64,000 nt of DNA from NCBI GenBank assembly GCA_036936605.1, contig JAUPFV010000003.1, forward strand, positions 82,506,273 to 82,570,272, given 5' to 3'. The DNA comes from Limnanthes douglasii subsp. nivea. Its lineage: Eukaryota; Streptophyta; Magnoliopsida; Brassicales; Limnanthaceae. Shown piece by piece: positions 9,793-21,259 of this stretch (positions are counted from its first letter, which is position 1; every line of letters begins with the position of its first letter). The notes under the pieces are model-generated. The model worked only from the letters and a program-made list of their open reading frames with translations, did no database searches and had not been told where the DNA came from. The position numbers and the translations under genes are program-made.

Positions 9793-11045
9793 CCCCCCTC
9801 AAGTTGTGTAGTGGGATCACCAATACCCAACTTGGATAGAACTGATTCGAATGTTCTTGCAGCAACCGCTTTTGTGAGGATGTCTGCCAGTTCGTCTTCG
9901 GATATAACAAACGGAAGTTTGACTGTCCCATCTTCAATCTTTTCTTTTATGAAGTGCCTATCTATTTTAACGTGCTTTGTTCTATCGTGTTGTACCGGGT
10001 TCTCTGAAATCTTAATTGCAGCTTTATTATCGCACATTAACTGAGTTGGACACTTTAGAGGGGATCAGATTTCTTTCATTATCTTCTTTAACCAAAGTAT
10101 CTCGGTAATCCCCTTAACGATTCCTCTAAATCCTGATTCAGCACTTGACAGTGATACTACTTTCTGTTTCTTACTCCTCCAAGTCACCAAGATACCTCCA
10201 AGAAGCGTAAAGTAACCAGCAGTTGATCGCTTGTCGTTAGGATTCCCTCCCCAATCAGCATATGTGAATACTTCAACATCAAGGTGTCCATTTTTCTTAA
10301 ACATTATGCCTCTTCCTGGTGTGCATTTGAGATATCAACTAAGCCTCATTACTGCCTCCATATGGTGTTCCTCAGGATGATGCATGAACTGGCTAACTAC
10401 TCCCCCCGTGTATGCAATGTCGGGTCGAGTGTGAGCCAGGTAAATCAATTTTCCCACCAAACTTTGATACCTTTCTTTATTCGCTGGTCTGGCCCCTTCA
10501 ATTATCTTTAGTTTGTGATTCACAACCATAGGAGTGTCATTTGGTTTGCAATCCACCATGCCAACTTCAGCTAATAAATCCAATATATATTTCCGTTGGG
10601 AGATATAAATCCCTCCTCTTGACCTAAGAACCTCGATTTCTAGGAAATACTTCAATCCCCCAAGGTCTTTCATTTCGAACTCCTTGAAGAGATTTTTCCT
10701 AAGAGAGCTAATTTCTTCTTCGTCATTCCCCGTTATAATCATATCGTCGACATATATTATAAGACAAGTTACTAATTCTTCTCTCTTTTTGTAAAACAAG
10801 GTATGATCCCCATTACTCTGTTTGTAGCTATACTGCTTCATTGCCATTGTAAATCTCCCAAACCAAGCACGAGGAGACTGTTTGAGCCCATATAATGATT
10901 TTTTCAGTTTGCATAGCTCATTTTCTTGAAAACCATCAGAGAACCCTGGTGGGGGTTCCATATATACCTCTTCTTCCAAGTCTCCATGTAAGAAAATATT
11001 CTTTACATCAAATTGATGAAGAGGCCAATGTTTATTTGCGGCTAA
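9793..11045 (-). pseudogene. Ty1/copia RT and RNase H (3' part of an Ale-like element)
   Basis: The minus strand encodes copia RT from LHQFDVKNIFLHGDLEEE near 11000, through LKKSLYGLKQSPRAW, the catalytic YVDDMIITGND (about 10735-10760), LGKLIYLAHTRPDIAY, and then RNase H with SLSSAES and the final KIDRHFIKEKIEDG. The RT frame is open for 214 codons (10335-10979), so decay is moderate. RT and RNase H would copy the RNA into DNA. The element stops abruptly at about 11045, where gypsy integrase begins, so gag, protease and integrase are missing. The YVDDMIITGND style and 187-base LTR suggest the Ale/Retrofit lineage. Confidence 0.85.
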
Positions 11046-11764
11046 TATTTATTGCAGGTTTGGGGTTCCACAAAAGATAACCACAGATAATGGACGACAA
11101 TTTGATAACAAGGATATGGAGAATATTTGTACCTCTAGGGGCATTCAACATTGTTTCTCTTCTCCTTTCCATCCACAAGTAAATGGCAAAGTTGAAGTGG
11201 CAAATAGAACCATTCTGTCCGGACTGAAAAAGAATTTAGAAGGGCTGCAGGGAAGTGGCCAAGCTATTTGGAAGAAGTGTTGTGGGCATACCAGACTACT
11301 CCTGGGGCTGCTACACAAGAATCTCTGTTTTCCTTGGTGTATGGGATGATTTCAATTACTCCATAGAGGAAACTCCACTATCATACAGAGTCTACAATTA
11401 TTCCGAACATGCGAATGAATTGGCAATTAGAAGTCAGTTGGACTTGATAGAAGAAAGAAGAGTTAAGGCTCATCTTAGAGCCACCCATTAAGGCTTGATG
11501 AGAAAAAGATTTTCTTCCAAAGTTGAGGAAGGACTTTCAGTTTGGGGATAAAGTATTAAAATAAATTCTTCTTGCATACTAAGGAGAAGCAGTTTGGTAA
11601 TCTGGCTCCGAACTGGGAAGGCCCTTATAAGATCTCTGAAAAACTTAAGCCTGGGACATATAGGCTTCAAAACAAAGATGGAAGAATCCTAAAGCACCTG
11701 TCGAATATTGAACACCTTCGGTTATATCTGGAAAGAAAGTTATATAAATATTTAATTGTTTAAA
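11046..11764 (+). pseudogene. Ty3/gypsy (Tat) integrase, copy 2
   Basis: Starts inside the catalytic core: CRFGVPQKITTDNG (second Asp), then FHPQVNGKVEVANRTILSG with the catalytic Glu. The tail matches copy 1, ending IEHLRLYLE. The first catalytic Asp and zinc region are lost at the junction with the copia fragment. It shares the base loss near 11364 and the deletion at about 11491 with copy 1. Two windows in it remain open (11116-11349 and 11255-11491), but in different frames. It is dead. Confidence 0.85.
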
Positions 11765-12276
11765 ACCCATGTAAATATTAAGGGGCATACTCTTTCCTAC
11801 CCCGGTGGCGCGGGGAAGTTTTAATGAGGTGTCTGGTTTTTTTAATAAAATACGATGTCTTCTTTAAATATTCAGAGTAATTTTGATTACAATTCCTTTA
11901 AAGTCTTCAATATAATACTAAGGATCTTTGACAGATCGGATTAATTTGGTTGAATGATGACCATTAAGTACATGTCATCGGATATTTTAAACATTCTCAT
12001 CTTGAATAATTGTAAAGTAAAGAAGGTCTCTTAAAACATTAGCCATTAAAATTGAAAGCAAGTATGAAACAAAGAAAAAATTGGGAAGGATAAGCCAGTT
12101 CGGGTAAAAACCGGACAAGAATATTAAAATACAAAAAATTCCTTGACCATCAAAGGACTTTAAGTTTAAGACTTGACCAGACTCAAACCGGCCACGATTA
12201 CAAAAATGCCTTGGCCATCCAAGGACTTTAATAGTTCATAAAATAAAAAAAATAAAAAAAAAATAGTTAAAAAACC
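11765..12276. other. Convergent intergenic region with hairpins, copy 2
   Basis: Non-coding stretch between integrase and the antisense gene. It holds the CCCCG/CGGGG hairpin at 11800-11815, the decayed CCTTGACCATCAAAGG at 12141-12156 and the perfect CCTTGGCCATCCAAGG at 12209-12224, each followed by ACTTTAA. Confidence 0.55.
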
Positions 12277-15249
12277 TCAGGGCTTATTCCCTTCGGATGT
12301 TCCTGCATCATCTCCTTTCTTGGGGCTTTTGAGCTCGGCACTTGAACTCTCACCAGTGCCTTCTTCTTCATCAGTGGTGGAATCTATTACACTACTATAA
12401 CCATGTCTGTCACCTTCTACCATAGTGTGAAACGGGAGGTCTTCAAACTCCACATATCACCATAAATCTCCGAGGGTTCTCTTTTGGAATTTCTGGTGGA
12501 AAAGTGGTATCATTTCAGATTTGACCTCTGCATCTCTTACTTCCAGGGAGTCTATAACTTTGTTGGTGTACACATCAATCTTGGCCTAGATTGTATGTTC
12601 CTCCTCTTGCATCAAGTCCTATTTCTCCTTGTTTGCCTTGGATACAGTCTCTTTAAGGGAAGTATTTTTGTCGGACAGGGTCTGAATGATACCATCTTTG
12701 GTCTTCACTTCTTCCTTTGAGGTAGAGATATCCTTCTCCAAACCGGAGCACTTAGTTTGGAGCTCTTTGTTGGATTTCTCCGAAGTGGCCAGCTTGGTTA
12801 ACAGATCTTCCTTGCCCTTATTTAACTCTTCAAGTTCTTTTTTTAGTGCCTCAATGCTCTGGTTAGCGTTGAGAAGGTTAGCTGACAAATTCTTCTTGTC
12901 TGTGTTGAGGGTATTGATGAGGGCGGACTGCTTTTTCACTTGCCTTTCCAAGTTGATTACTGGTTGAATGTGGCCCAGAAGAGAATGAACCATCACATCA
13001 TTCTCCCGGGAGATAGTATAGGATTTTCCATTGTAAGTCACCACATTAGAGGAGCTTGAAGGACGGTAGGGGCCGGCGAAGTCATCTTTCTCTGAATCAT
13101 TGAAATAAAGATCAATGTCTTGGAAGACACTAATGTCTACTCCATCAATCTCTCCTCCGGTACCTTCTCCGGATTGCAGTCCGGTGAGAATATTTTCTGC
13201 TAAGGTAGGATCAATTGGGTCTGCTGGAGGAAGAGGCTCCGAAGGGTGAAGAATTACTTCTTCCCGTAAGGTGACCTTTTTCTTCTTAGCAGTCCTCTCA
13301 TCGCTGCTTTCTCACCTTTTCGGTCCTTTTTAGGAGGCCTTGTTGGATTTTGCGGTTCACTTGCCTCCTTAATATTCTCTTCCTCAACCACCTTGAGAAA
13401 GGTAGCATCAATCCCACCTGGGTTTCCCGGACTGGTCTCTTCTGCAGCAACCTGAACTGCCTCTGTTGCAACCTTCTTCTTCTTTCTCTTTCCTTTCATC
13501 TTGCTAGGAGCTTTGGCTCTAGAGGGCAAGGCTAGTTTGTCGTCTTTCTCCTCTGATCCCTTAAGGATGACAGCTGGGGGAGGCGGAGTGGTCAATTCTT
13601 TCCAGGTGAGATCCCTCCGGCCTGTGGTATCAACAAGTGAGATCTCACCAGATTTCCAGAAGTAAAACAGTTGTGGAAGGTCTTTCCCCAATGTTCTGCG
13701 GCCCATGCATTCAACTTCGCGCAGGTAGTCTGCCCCTTCTCCAGATAATCGGTGTACTCATTCGGTAATACTGATAAGAAAGAAATAAGTAATTCAGAAT
13801 TGAAATATTTGTAAAAGTAAAAAAGGGAAAATGAAAAACAAAATGGAAGACTTACTTGTGTTCTTCCACCTACTAGTAAGCATGTTGGGGTTAGTATGGG
13901 CTTTGATTTTCCTTCCATTCTCCCACGACCCACTAATAAATAAAAACTGAGTTATCCAGTTCTTCTCTGACTCTAACAGATCATTCACCACTTTGAAATT
14001 GTCTCCCATGTTGTGGTGGTAGAATGGAATAAGATGATTTTTGCACAGGCCAGCCACAGCAGCAAATTGCTCCATATGGAGAGGAATGTCAGACAGCCCC
14101 GATGCCATTATGCAGGAAATGAGGGAATACCATGCATTCGGAATTAACTGGCTTCGGCAAAGCTTAATCAAATTAAAATACATGACGATCTCTGGGTCTA
14201 AGGGGAATCTGAGCCCCCAGTTGAACACCTCGGTGTAGAAGACAATTTCATTGATTTTGTAGTCCATCGGAGTCTCCGGTTTGACTGGTATCCTCACCTT
14301 TACTAATTATGGGATCCCCAACTTAGTCTGGATCCGGCCCAGCTCGATAGTATGAGTGTAAATGTAGTTGATTTTCTGCATGGTCAACAGATACTTTACA
14401 GTGACCTTCTGAAAGCAAGATCCTACCTTGCCCTCTAAGCACTCTGGGAGATCTGGATGAGCCATTCTAACCTTTACTTTGCCTCTCCCTTTCCTGTCAG
14501 AGGCAGCATCACCAGTTTTCCTGGAGGTTTCTGTTTCAAATGGGGCCTCTTCGACACTATCCTCCATCACCTCTTCCATCATTGTGGAACGTTTGTCGGT
14601 TGTCGTGGATGGAAGAATGTCAGCTTTTGGTTCTTTGGTCTGTCCGAATGGTTGAGCGCCATTCTCTTTTAGAGGTCTGGCGTCCGGTTGGGGCTCAATT
14701 CCGGAGGATTTTTGTTTGAGAAACGACTTTAGGTGCCTCTGATCCAGAGGTCCTATCCCGAGGGGCTCTTACGGAAACCTTTGATCCGGAGGGTTTGTCT
14801 TTGGTTGCCGACTTAGAGGCCCCCAATTTGGAGGACTTTGATTGTGAACCAGTTGCTTGGGCTTTCACCAAACGAGTTGTCCGGCGTGGATTAGTTTTTT
14901 CTAGAGACTTTTCGATATCAGACCCCACAGCTATGAACGGGGAGGGTTTTCTAACACTTGATACTGCTTTTTCTCGGGCAGTGGAAGGTTGAGACTCCTG
15001 GGCAGAGGAGCCTGATGTGATAGGTGAGAGCTTTGGCTGAAATAAACGTTGGGGTTTTGGATTTCTGGTAGAAGATGATCCTTGATAAGTTTCTTGAGAT
15101 GGGTAATCATACTTATTCCCTACGGAGAGTGGAAGACCAGCAGCAATACGTCTTTCTCGTTCAACTTTCTTTGCCTTCTCTAATTTAGATAGGTTCAACC
15201 AGCCGCATTTTACAAGATTGTTTCTAGCTGTGAACATAAAACTACCCAA
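12277..15249 (-). pseudogene. Tat antisense gene, copy 2 (longest exon set)
   Basis: From the ATG at 15249: SFMFTARNNLVKCGWLNLS, a Ser/Lys-rich basic region kept to about 14700 (SPFIAVGSDIEKSLEKTN), then the acidic MMEEVMEDSVEEAPFETE near 14580, the GLRFPLDPEIVMYF / NAWYSL domain (14300-13860), the intron 13771-13855, GRRDLTWKELTTPPPP near 13610, a Lys-rich linker, a coiled coil (13044-12619) and the C-terminal EDLPFHTM block near 12430, ending at TGA 12277-12279. An extra A in a five-A run near 14711 shifts the frame after QTK; further stops occur near 14307, 13620 (a small indel), 13254 and 12619. Two late stops are TAG where element C has AAG/CAG. About 960 residues if intact. Basic N-terminus plus coiled coil would suit a nucleic-acid-binding, self-associating protein, but that is inference. 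Confidence 0.75.
13771..13855 (-). other. Intron in the antisense gene, copy 2
   Basis: 85 nt, GTAAGTC at the start and TTTCTTATCAG at the end, phase 1, same position as in copy 1 and element C. Confidence 0.7.
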
Positions 15250-15666
15250 GAATGATTTTGAAAGAGAAGGTGAAAGCTCTGTAAAAGATTTGAAGAGTGA
15301 TGAAGATAGTGAAACTGTAAAAGAAAACGGTTTATATATTAGTGAAGAAAAAGCAACTGATACCTAGGAGAAGATGAAAAGATTCGAGCAATGATTGAAG
15401 ACGGCGCTGACGTCTGAAATATTAAATGCAAAAGTTACTTTTTAGGCTTAGTGGGAGCGTCGATCTACGTAAAAACGGTTGGTAGGTCAAATCAAGATGC
15501 AATACGTGTCCCACGATCCAAAGAAAAACTTTTAAAATTCTGAGAAGAAATTAGTCCGGACAAACCTCGAACCAAACACATGAATGGGCCGGAAAATATC
15601 ATAACTGGCTAAAATAGTTTTTTACTCCTGCCAAAGATTTTTGACAAAGCCTAAAAAAGGGGCTAC
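15250..15666. other. Antisense promoter region and polypurine tract, copy 2
   Basis: No gene. Minus-strand TATATAAA at 15331-15338 lies 89 bases before the antisense ATG. The plus-strand polypurine tract (CTAAAAAAGGGGCTAC) ends at 15666, next to the LTR. Confidence 0.6.
15331..15338 (-). promoter_or_regulatory. TATA box of the antisense gene, copy 2
   Basis: TATATAAA on the minus strand, 89 bases upstream of the ATG at 15249, identical to copy 1. Confidence 0.6.
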
Positions 15667-16043
15667 TGATGAGTCCGGATAAATCCACCACTTCTTGAGA
15701 TATCCGGACATGGGTAATTCGGACATAAACTGCCCACTGAACTATCCGGACATGACAAAAGTATTAAATAATTAAACACCTTTTGACTAAGCTAGGTGCT
15801 AATTAGCTTATTAAGTAAATGGGTCCTTTAAACTTGATTCGGTTTCATAACTTGACCCAAAAGCCCATGGGTCCATAATTAAGGCTATAAATACCCTAAC
15901 TACTTTCATTAATGGGAGTAATGAACATTTAATACAACCAGGCAGCTTAAATCTCTCACTACAAAACACCCAAACATTTAATACTCTTAAAACATTCCAA
16001 AACACTTGACAAAATTACCCTCAATGTAAAATAAACCACACCA
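15667..16043 (+). mobile_element. 3' LTR, Tat element copy 2
   Basis: 377 bases from TGATGAGTCC to CCACACCA, with sense TATA box TATAAATA at 15886-15893. It differs from the copy-1 LTR at only a few bases. Confidence 0.9.
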
Positions 16044-17160
16044 ATCATAATGTATCATTTCCTCGTCTTTTCTTTTCTCTTAGCTCTTCTTTTTTATTTT
16101 TTATGGTCCGTCATCATTCACTTCATCGTTCAACGAACATTGTTTATAGTTAAATATTATGTGGTTCATTATAATATATCTTTATTTATCATCAAGTTGC
16201 ACCCCCTCTTATCTATCTTATCCTATTAATGTTATCTCGTATATAAGAGAATATACCATATTAAGGTGATATACCCTTATCAGGGATCTTTCTCGTCATT
16301 GAAAATTTTATACTAATTATATAGACTAATTCATTTAAATAAGTATACGAGGTAAGGTTAATCATTCCTTTAACCAATTCAAGTTTCCTTTTAATTCATA
16401 GCACTATAGTTTTGTTTGTAACTTCTACCCGACCATTAACTTGAGGGTAATATGAGGTAGAAAAATATTGATGTAGCCCTTATTTTCTAGAGAAAACCGT
16501 GACCAAATTATTCTTAAACCATGGACCATTATCCGTCATCAATATTAGAGGTACCAAAGACCTAGTAAAAAATATTACTTTTCAAAAACTCATAAACTTG
16601 TTGTGCATGAGTTCTTGATAATTTTTTATCTTCAACCCACTTGGTAAATAATACATTACTATAATTATAAATTGATTTTTTTCAGTAACGATATGTAAAA
16701 TACCCACCAAATCAAATCCCCTTTTATCAAAGAGATGGGGTGGCGAAACTAATATCATAGCCTCGCTTGGTAGACAACTTGTATTAAAAATATTTTATAA
16801 TGATCATAACCTTAAACCATAGCCTTAGCATCCATTGCTAGACGAGGCTAATGATATTATGCTAATAAAAACCATATAATCAAAGCATTATATCCACAAT
16901 GAGCTCCAACCGCCTCTTCATGTAAATCCATCAAAATAAATAATGTTTCATGCTTACCCAAACATCTTAATAAAGGTCTTGTTGTACTTTTTCGTGAGAA
17001 TAAAATTCATCAAGAATCACATATTTTGTTTCCTTAATTCTTAAGGCTCGAATTAAATATTTATTCTCTAGTAGTTTATGTTCTTTACGGTATGACAAAT
17101 AATATTGACGTCAACTATATTTTCATTACCACCAAAGCTTCAACATTTTAAACCTCTATT
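16044..17160 (-). pseudogene. Old gypsy integrase relic, minus strand
   Basis: Read leftwards, degraded blocks appear in integrase order: a KETKYVILDEF-like stretch near 17040, HEEAVGAHCGYNA (zinc region) near 16910, LAMDAKAMV near 16830, NVLFTKWVEDKKL (first Asp region, Asp lost) near 16650, MTDNGPWF near 16530 and PQVNGRVEVTNKT near 16440. Many stops and frameshifts. The Tat copy-2 element is inserted in it at 16043/16044. Confidence 0.65.
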
Positions 17161-17169
17161 TAGTAAGTG

Positions 17170-18640
17170 AAATACTCTCATGTGAGTATTAAAGAAAATT
17201 TATGGGTAAAGGCCTTCAAACTCGAGAAAGTGTAGTATGAACAAGTATCATAGGTCGAAAACAAAATAACTAGTGCGTTATCTTCTCCAGAAAATACCGA
17301 TTTAGAACTATGGCTCATTACCGACGAATCACCGTCAATCTATAATTATTCAGCCTTTGAAACATCCTTTGAGACTATGGTCATCGATAAAAAAACATAA
17401 TTGTTAAGCCCTAATCCTAGCTTACTTCATGCAAGGGACGCTTCTGGTAGACAAAGCAAAAATAGGAAGTGTCAAAATATGATATACTTTATACACCTTA
17501 CTTGACAATGTCCTATATTTCCAAAGATTCTTATGGCCCGTCTTGTGATGTTTAGGCTTGAATTAAACCGTTTTCATGCTAGAAAAGATCCATGAAAAAA
17601 AGAGATGTTCCCACTATGGGTATAAAACCTTTGACGAGAAAACCTTACTATCATGTTACTATTGGCTTCCGATTCAAGAGGAAGCTCTGGAGCTCATACA
17701 ATTTTGTAAGACATTCTAACAGTTTTCAAATACAATATATTGTTGTCATCCCAATCAAGTCGATATCTAAAAAAATTATTTAGATAGATGGGGTTCAGAC
17801 ATATTTGGGCACATGTCGAACGCACGAGGAAAATGGCGACTCCTTCTATTTGTAGTTGACTACTTCTCATAATTAGTGGAGGTCGATGCATTAACAAGGA
17901 TCTGAGTCTAAAAAGTGATACATTTTCTTAAAACTAATATTGTTTTGTAGGTATGGGGTATCCAAAATATTCATATCCGATAGTCTATCGCACTTCTAGT
18001 TAGAGAAGTTAACATAATTCTAAGGAATTTTAGGCATATAATAGAGTTTCTCCACTCTTTTCCACCCTCATGCAAATATGCAGGTTAAGGAGATTAATTA
18101 AACTATCATAGTTGACCAACACCGTACAATAAAAGGTTCCTCAAGAAACTAGACTAACTTCCACCAAGAAATAATATGATCGTACCACACCAACTTAAAA
18201 AGGAAAATAAAAGAGATACAGTATGCCATGGTTTACTAGATGGAGGTTGTTGTACCAGTCGAAGTCATCTCGCTTAATTTCTATATAATAAACTACAATG
18301 AACATGCCAACAATGGCAACCAAAATTTCGAGATAAACCTTGTAAGGAAAAATATATCAAAGCACAAATCCAGATATATATCAATATTGAACGATGCCAT
18401 GAAACATGTACCATTTGAAAATACATTTTCTAGATTTTAAAACATGGTACTAAGTAATCCAAAGAGTTTTCTCTCACACATATAGACACTTTTAGCAAGG
18501 AAGAGAAAAATTAGAAAGAACCCTACACTTTGATAGTTAAAGTAAATCCAAAAACTTACAAGTTGACTGATACAGAGGTATATCCTCTACCCCACCTGTT
18601 ACATATGGAACGTTTGAAATTATATGTTTCTTAAGGTATA
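17170..18640 (+). pseudogene. Old gypsy integrase relic, plus strand
   Basis: Degraded plus-strand integrase: DRWGSDIFG then RGKWRLLLFVVDYFS near 17785-17870 (first Asp), VWGIQNIHI near 17950, MEVVVPVEVISLNFYI at 18240 (the TEAVVPVEI block), RKNPTL near 18515 and YKLTDTEVYPLPH near 18550-18600, then MERLKLYV. Order and orientation are consistent over about 850 bases; the part before 17590 is only weakly readable. It is a different, older copy from the Tat elements nearby. Confidence 0.6.
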
Positions 18641-18969
18641 TCAGTTGTTATGCGACGTTTTTTAATTAATTAATTAGGCAGTTTAGGTTATATATTGCAT
18701 GTTTTTAATACTTGTGCAGTCCCTCAATGTGGTTAATTATGACTATATTTTTGTGTGGAACCTTATTGATAAATTTTTTTACGGAATCTTATTATGCATG
18801 TTGTTTTTAAATGATTAACTAAACCGTGGCTTCAAAGCCTTCACATCGACTCGGGGCTAGAGAACATAGACGTCATAGTAACCAATTTGTAGGCTATGAA
18901 CGTACGATTCTGGTATCTATTATGCCCTTTGATTGCTACGGCTCACCATTATATTGAATGACTTCCATG
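18641..18969. other. Non-coding, probably 3' region of the plus-strand gypsy relic
   Basis: No frame or repeat stands out. It follows the end of the integrase relic and precedes a tandem repeat. Confidence 0.4.
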
Positions 18970-19262
18970 TCTGAGCATCATTTGGGTCTTAATGAGATCG
19001 TGTGCTCATGTATCAAAGGTGCATAGTTTGATTATGAGTACTGTGTGGCGAGGGCGAGTGGGTCTGAACATCAATCGTGTTTTAACCAGACCATGTACCC
19101 ATGCATAAAGAATGCCTCGTCTCAGGACAATCATCATGTTTTATGAAAAATAGGTCCAAACACCAATTGTACCTTAATGGGGCTGTGTGCGCTTCAGAAT
19201 CAAATATGCATCATCCGAGTACGAGAATTGTGTTATGCGATTAATGGGTCCGAACACCACTA
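18970..19262. repeat. 93-bp tandem repeat, about three units
   Basis: Units begin TCTGAGCATCA (18970), TCTGAACATCA (19063), TCCAAACACCA (19155) and TCCGAACACCA (19249, partial), spaced 93, 92 and 94 bases. Each unit continues with a (T)TAA-GA/GG-C-TGTG(C/T)-type core. Divergence is substantial, so the array is old. Confidence 0.75.
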
Positions 19263-19313
19263 TGTAAAAATCTTAACGCTTGATTTTCTTAACCAAGCAC
19301 AAATCTTTCTATC

Positions 19314-19380
19314 AGAGGTTGATTGCCTAAGAGGAGGTGCACTGTTAGATTGATTGCCTGGGAGGAGGTGTACTGTTAGA
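19314..19380. repeat. 32-bp duplication ending in a purine tract
   Basis: Two adjacent copies of TTGATTGCCT(A/G)(A/G)GAGGAGGT followed by GTTAGA. The purine-rich GGGAGGAGG followed by TGTACTGTTAGATG resembles a polypurine tract followed by an LTR start, so this may be the 3' LTR border of the gypsy relic. Confidence 0.55.
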
Positions 19381-19729
19381 TGTCATTATGTGAATTATGC
19401 AAAAACCACCCAAGTAATAATTCACTTTGTTTCTTAGGTATATATACAGCGTTATAGATTTGTAAATGTATGTACATGGGAGGGGGCTATATGAAGCCTG
19501 TCATAAAGGTGTTTGATTTAAGAAACTTGTTGTACATAATGAGAACCATAATATGTCTTCATAATGCATCCAAACCAATACTGACGGAAAATATATCATA
19601 TTTCGTTTATAAAAAATATGTGTGAATCGGCCTCACAAATGGCCTCAAATTTTCAAGAATTATGTTGAAACATAGAGCAAAGAGACAAATAAATATTTAT
19701 AATACCAACACTCAACTAATGGTAAGGAC
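19381..19729. other. Non-coding stretch, possible decayed LTR
   Basis: AT-rich with no recognisable gene. It could be the LTR following the purine tract above, but no second copy was found in the window. Confidence 0.35.
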
Positions 19730-21240
19730 AATAGCATGGCATCGCTTATAAAATGGGTTAAAAATGAAAAGTGGTTCCTACAAATACATGAGGCATACCT
19801 CAAAAAACGACATAAATCCTCAAGAGAAAGAAATTACAGTAGAAGGTTAACCCAAGGTTGGGAATTAATAAAATATAAAAAGGCTCATAACGAAGAGGCC
19901 CTAATGACAAGCAAATGAGTGCAAAACAATAATTATGTCGGCATACCATGGGGAAAATAACTGCAGCCAAGCTGGAAGAGAGGGGTAATTACAAATAAAT
20001 GGACAACAAATAAAAGTTACAGAAATATAAGGGTTACACAGGCCAGACAACCTTGGTGCCAAGGAACTTGAGTTTAAGGTCAGAGAGCATACGGTGCGAA
20101 ACCGCAAAGGCAAATGCAGGAGAGGAATAACAAAACATTATAGCATTCTGCTCTCGTAAAAAATGGTAAATTACCGCATCAAAATAAGAATAACAAAGGT
20201 GGAATCTACGAGAGGAAGGCCAGTTTGAAGACACAATCAAAGAGGATATGATTGATACTCTTAGGACCAGAGTTACATAAGATACAATCCGGGGGATCAA
20301 TCCGGGGGAGCATTGATCCCCCGGCTCTGAAGGTTGTCATGGGTGGACAACTTTCTCTAGATAACAAGCCAAATAATTAATTAGTGGTGGGTAATATTAA
20401 ATTTATACCAAACTAACCTTTCCCAACCGACATGGGGTATGGGTGCACAAAGAAAATTGTACGTATCCTTAATAGTGAACTTAGTGATTCCCCTCTTAGC
20501 AGTCTAGTAATGGACATCGTTATAGAGGATATTAGGAGGGGGAGAGGGATATGATGAGGTTGTTAATCTCCCGGAAGGTGCTATGATTCTTTCTGTGCCT
20601 ATAATCATTGATGATGTTGATCCCGTTAAAGAGGTAGAGATGAGCCAATGAATATATTACAATGAGGTGTTCTCCTCATTACTGATCTCCAACCTATAAA
20701 AATTACTAGCCAAAGGCCTAAGACGTAAAAGTTTGCTCCAATTCCAAGAGAGAGAAGAATCAATAATTAAAGACCCTAAATTATTATCTTTAATCTTCTT
20801 AGAGATTATCCAGTCACACCATATAGATTTTTCCTTTTTATAAACAATGTTCCACAAGTCTTTGATAACGGCCGTCTGATTCCAATTTTTTAGGTCTAGA
20901 ATCCTAAGGCCACCCTCAGAAATAGACAAGTTAATAGTAGAGCGAGCCACTTTAGCACTCGTAGCCTTCATTTCATGACCAGACCAGAGAAAATGATAGA
21001 GAGACTGGGAGGGTTCTTTAAGAAATCTGACGTAGAGAATGAAGATTGAATACCAATAAATATTCCCCGCAAAAGGCGCAGACTTGATGAGCTTAAGTGT
21101 ACCCGTATAAGAGAGATGTTGGACAACCCATGAAGAAATATGAATAGTAATTTTCTCATAATGGGTTGAAAGTCGTTATGGAAGAGTCAACTAATGAGAA
21201 AAAGGACTCCAAAATATTTTAATGGGATGGAGCTAACATT
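19730..21240 (-). pseudogene. LINE, C-terminal half (RT end, zf-RVT, tail)
   Basis: Minus strand, read right to left: LSYTGTLKLIKS near 21120 (the SYAGRLQLIKS block after RT), FLWSGHEMKATSAKVA and SISEGGLRILDLKNWNQTA near 20900 (fully open 20657-20971), then a degraded zf-RVT region with DCILCNSGPKSINHILFDC near 20270-20320 and AVIYHFLREQNA / MLSDLKLKFLGTKVVWPV at 20034-20180. The 3' tail runs to about 19730. Stops are few over long stretches, so it is younger than other relics. The RT catalytic part is missing at the right end, where an opposite LINE begins. Confidence 0.75.
20289..20324. repeat. 13-bp perfect inverted repeat
   Basis: CCGGGGGATCAAT (20289-20301) and ATTGATCCCCCGG (20312-20324) flank a 10-base loop, CCGGGGGAGC, whose start repeats part of the arm. 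A strong GC hairpin in AT-rich DNA, within the zf-RVT part of the LINE. Confidence 0.85.
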
Positions 21241-21259
21241 GAAACCAGGGATATTGATT

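Larger units (their letters stand above)
11221..16606 (+). mobile_element. Duplicated segment, copy 2 (likely donor)
   Basis: This 5,386-base block is matched by 2969-7990. Copy 2 is the longer one: the integrase extends 175 bases further left, the antisense exon keeps 361 bases lost from copy 1, and the right flank continues naturally into the rest of an older integrase relic. Copy 2 is therefore most likely the source. Confidence 0.85.

Noticed and set aside
18970..19262. CRISPR-like array
   Set aside because: Units are adjacent and diverged with no unique spacers, and the DNA is a plant nuclear genome.
20513..20650. A small plus-strand frame of about 46 codons (start MDIVIEDIRRG)
   Set aside because: The minus strand here reads as continuous LINE zf-RVT sequence, so the plus frame is a shadow.
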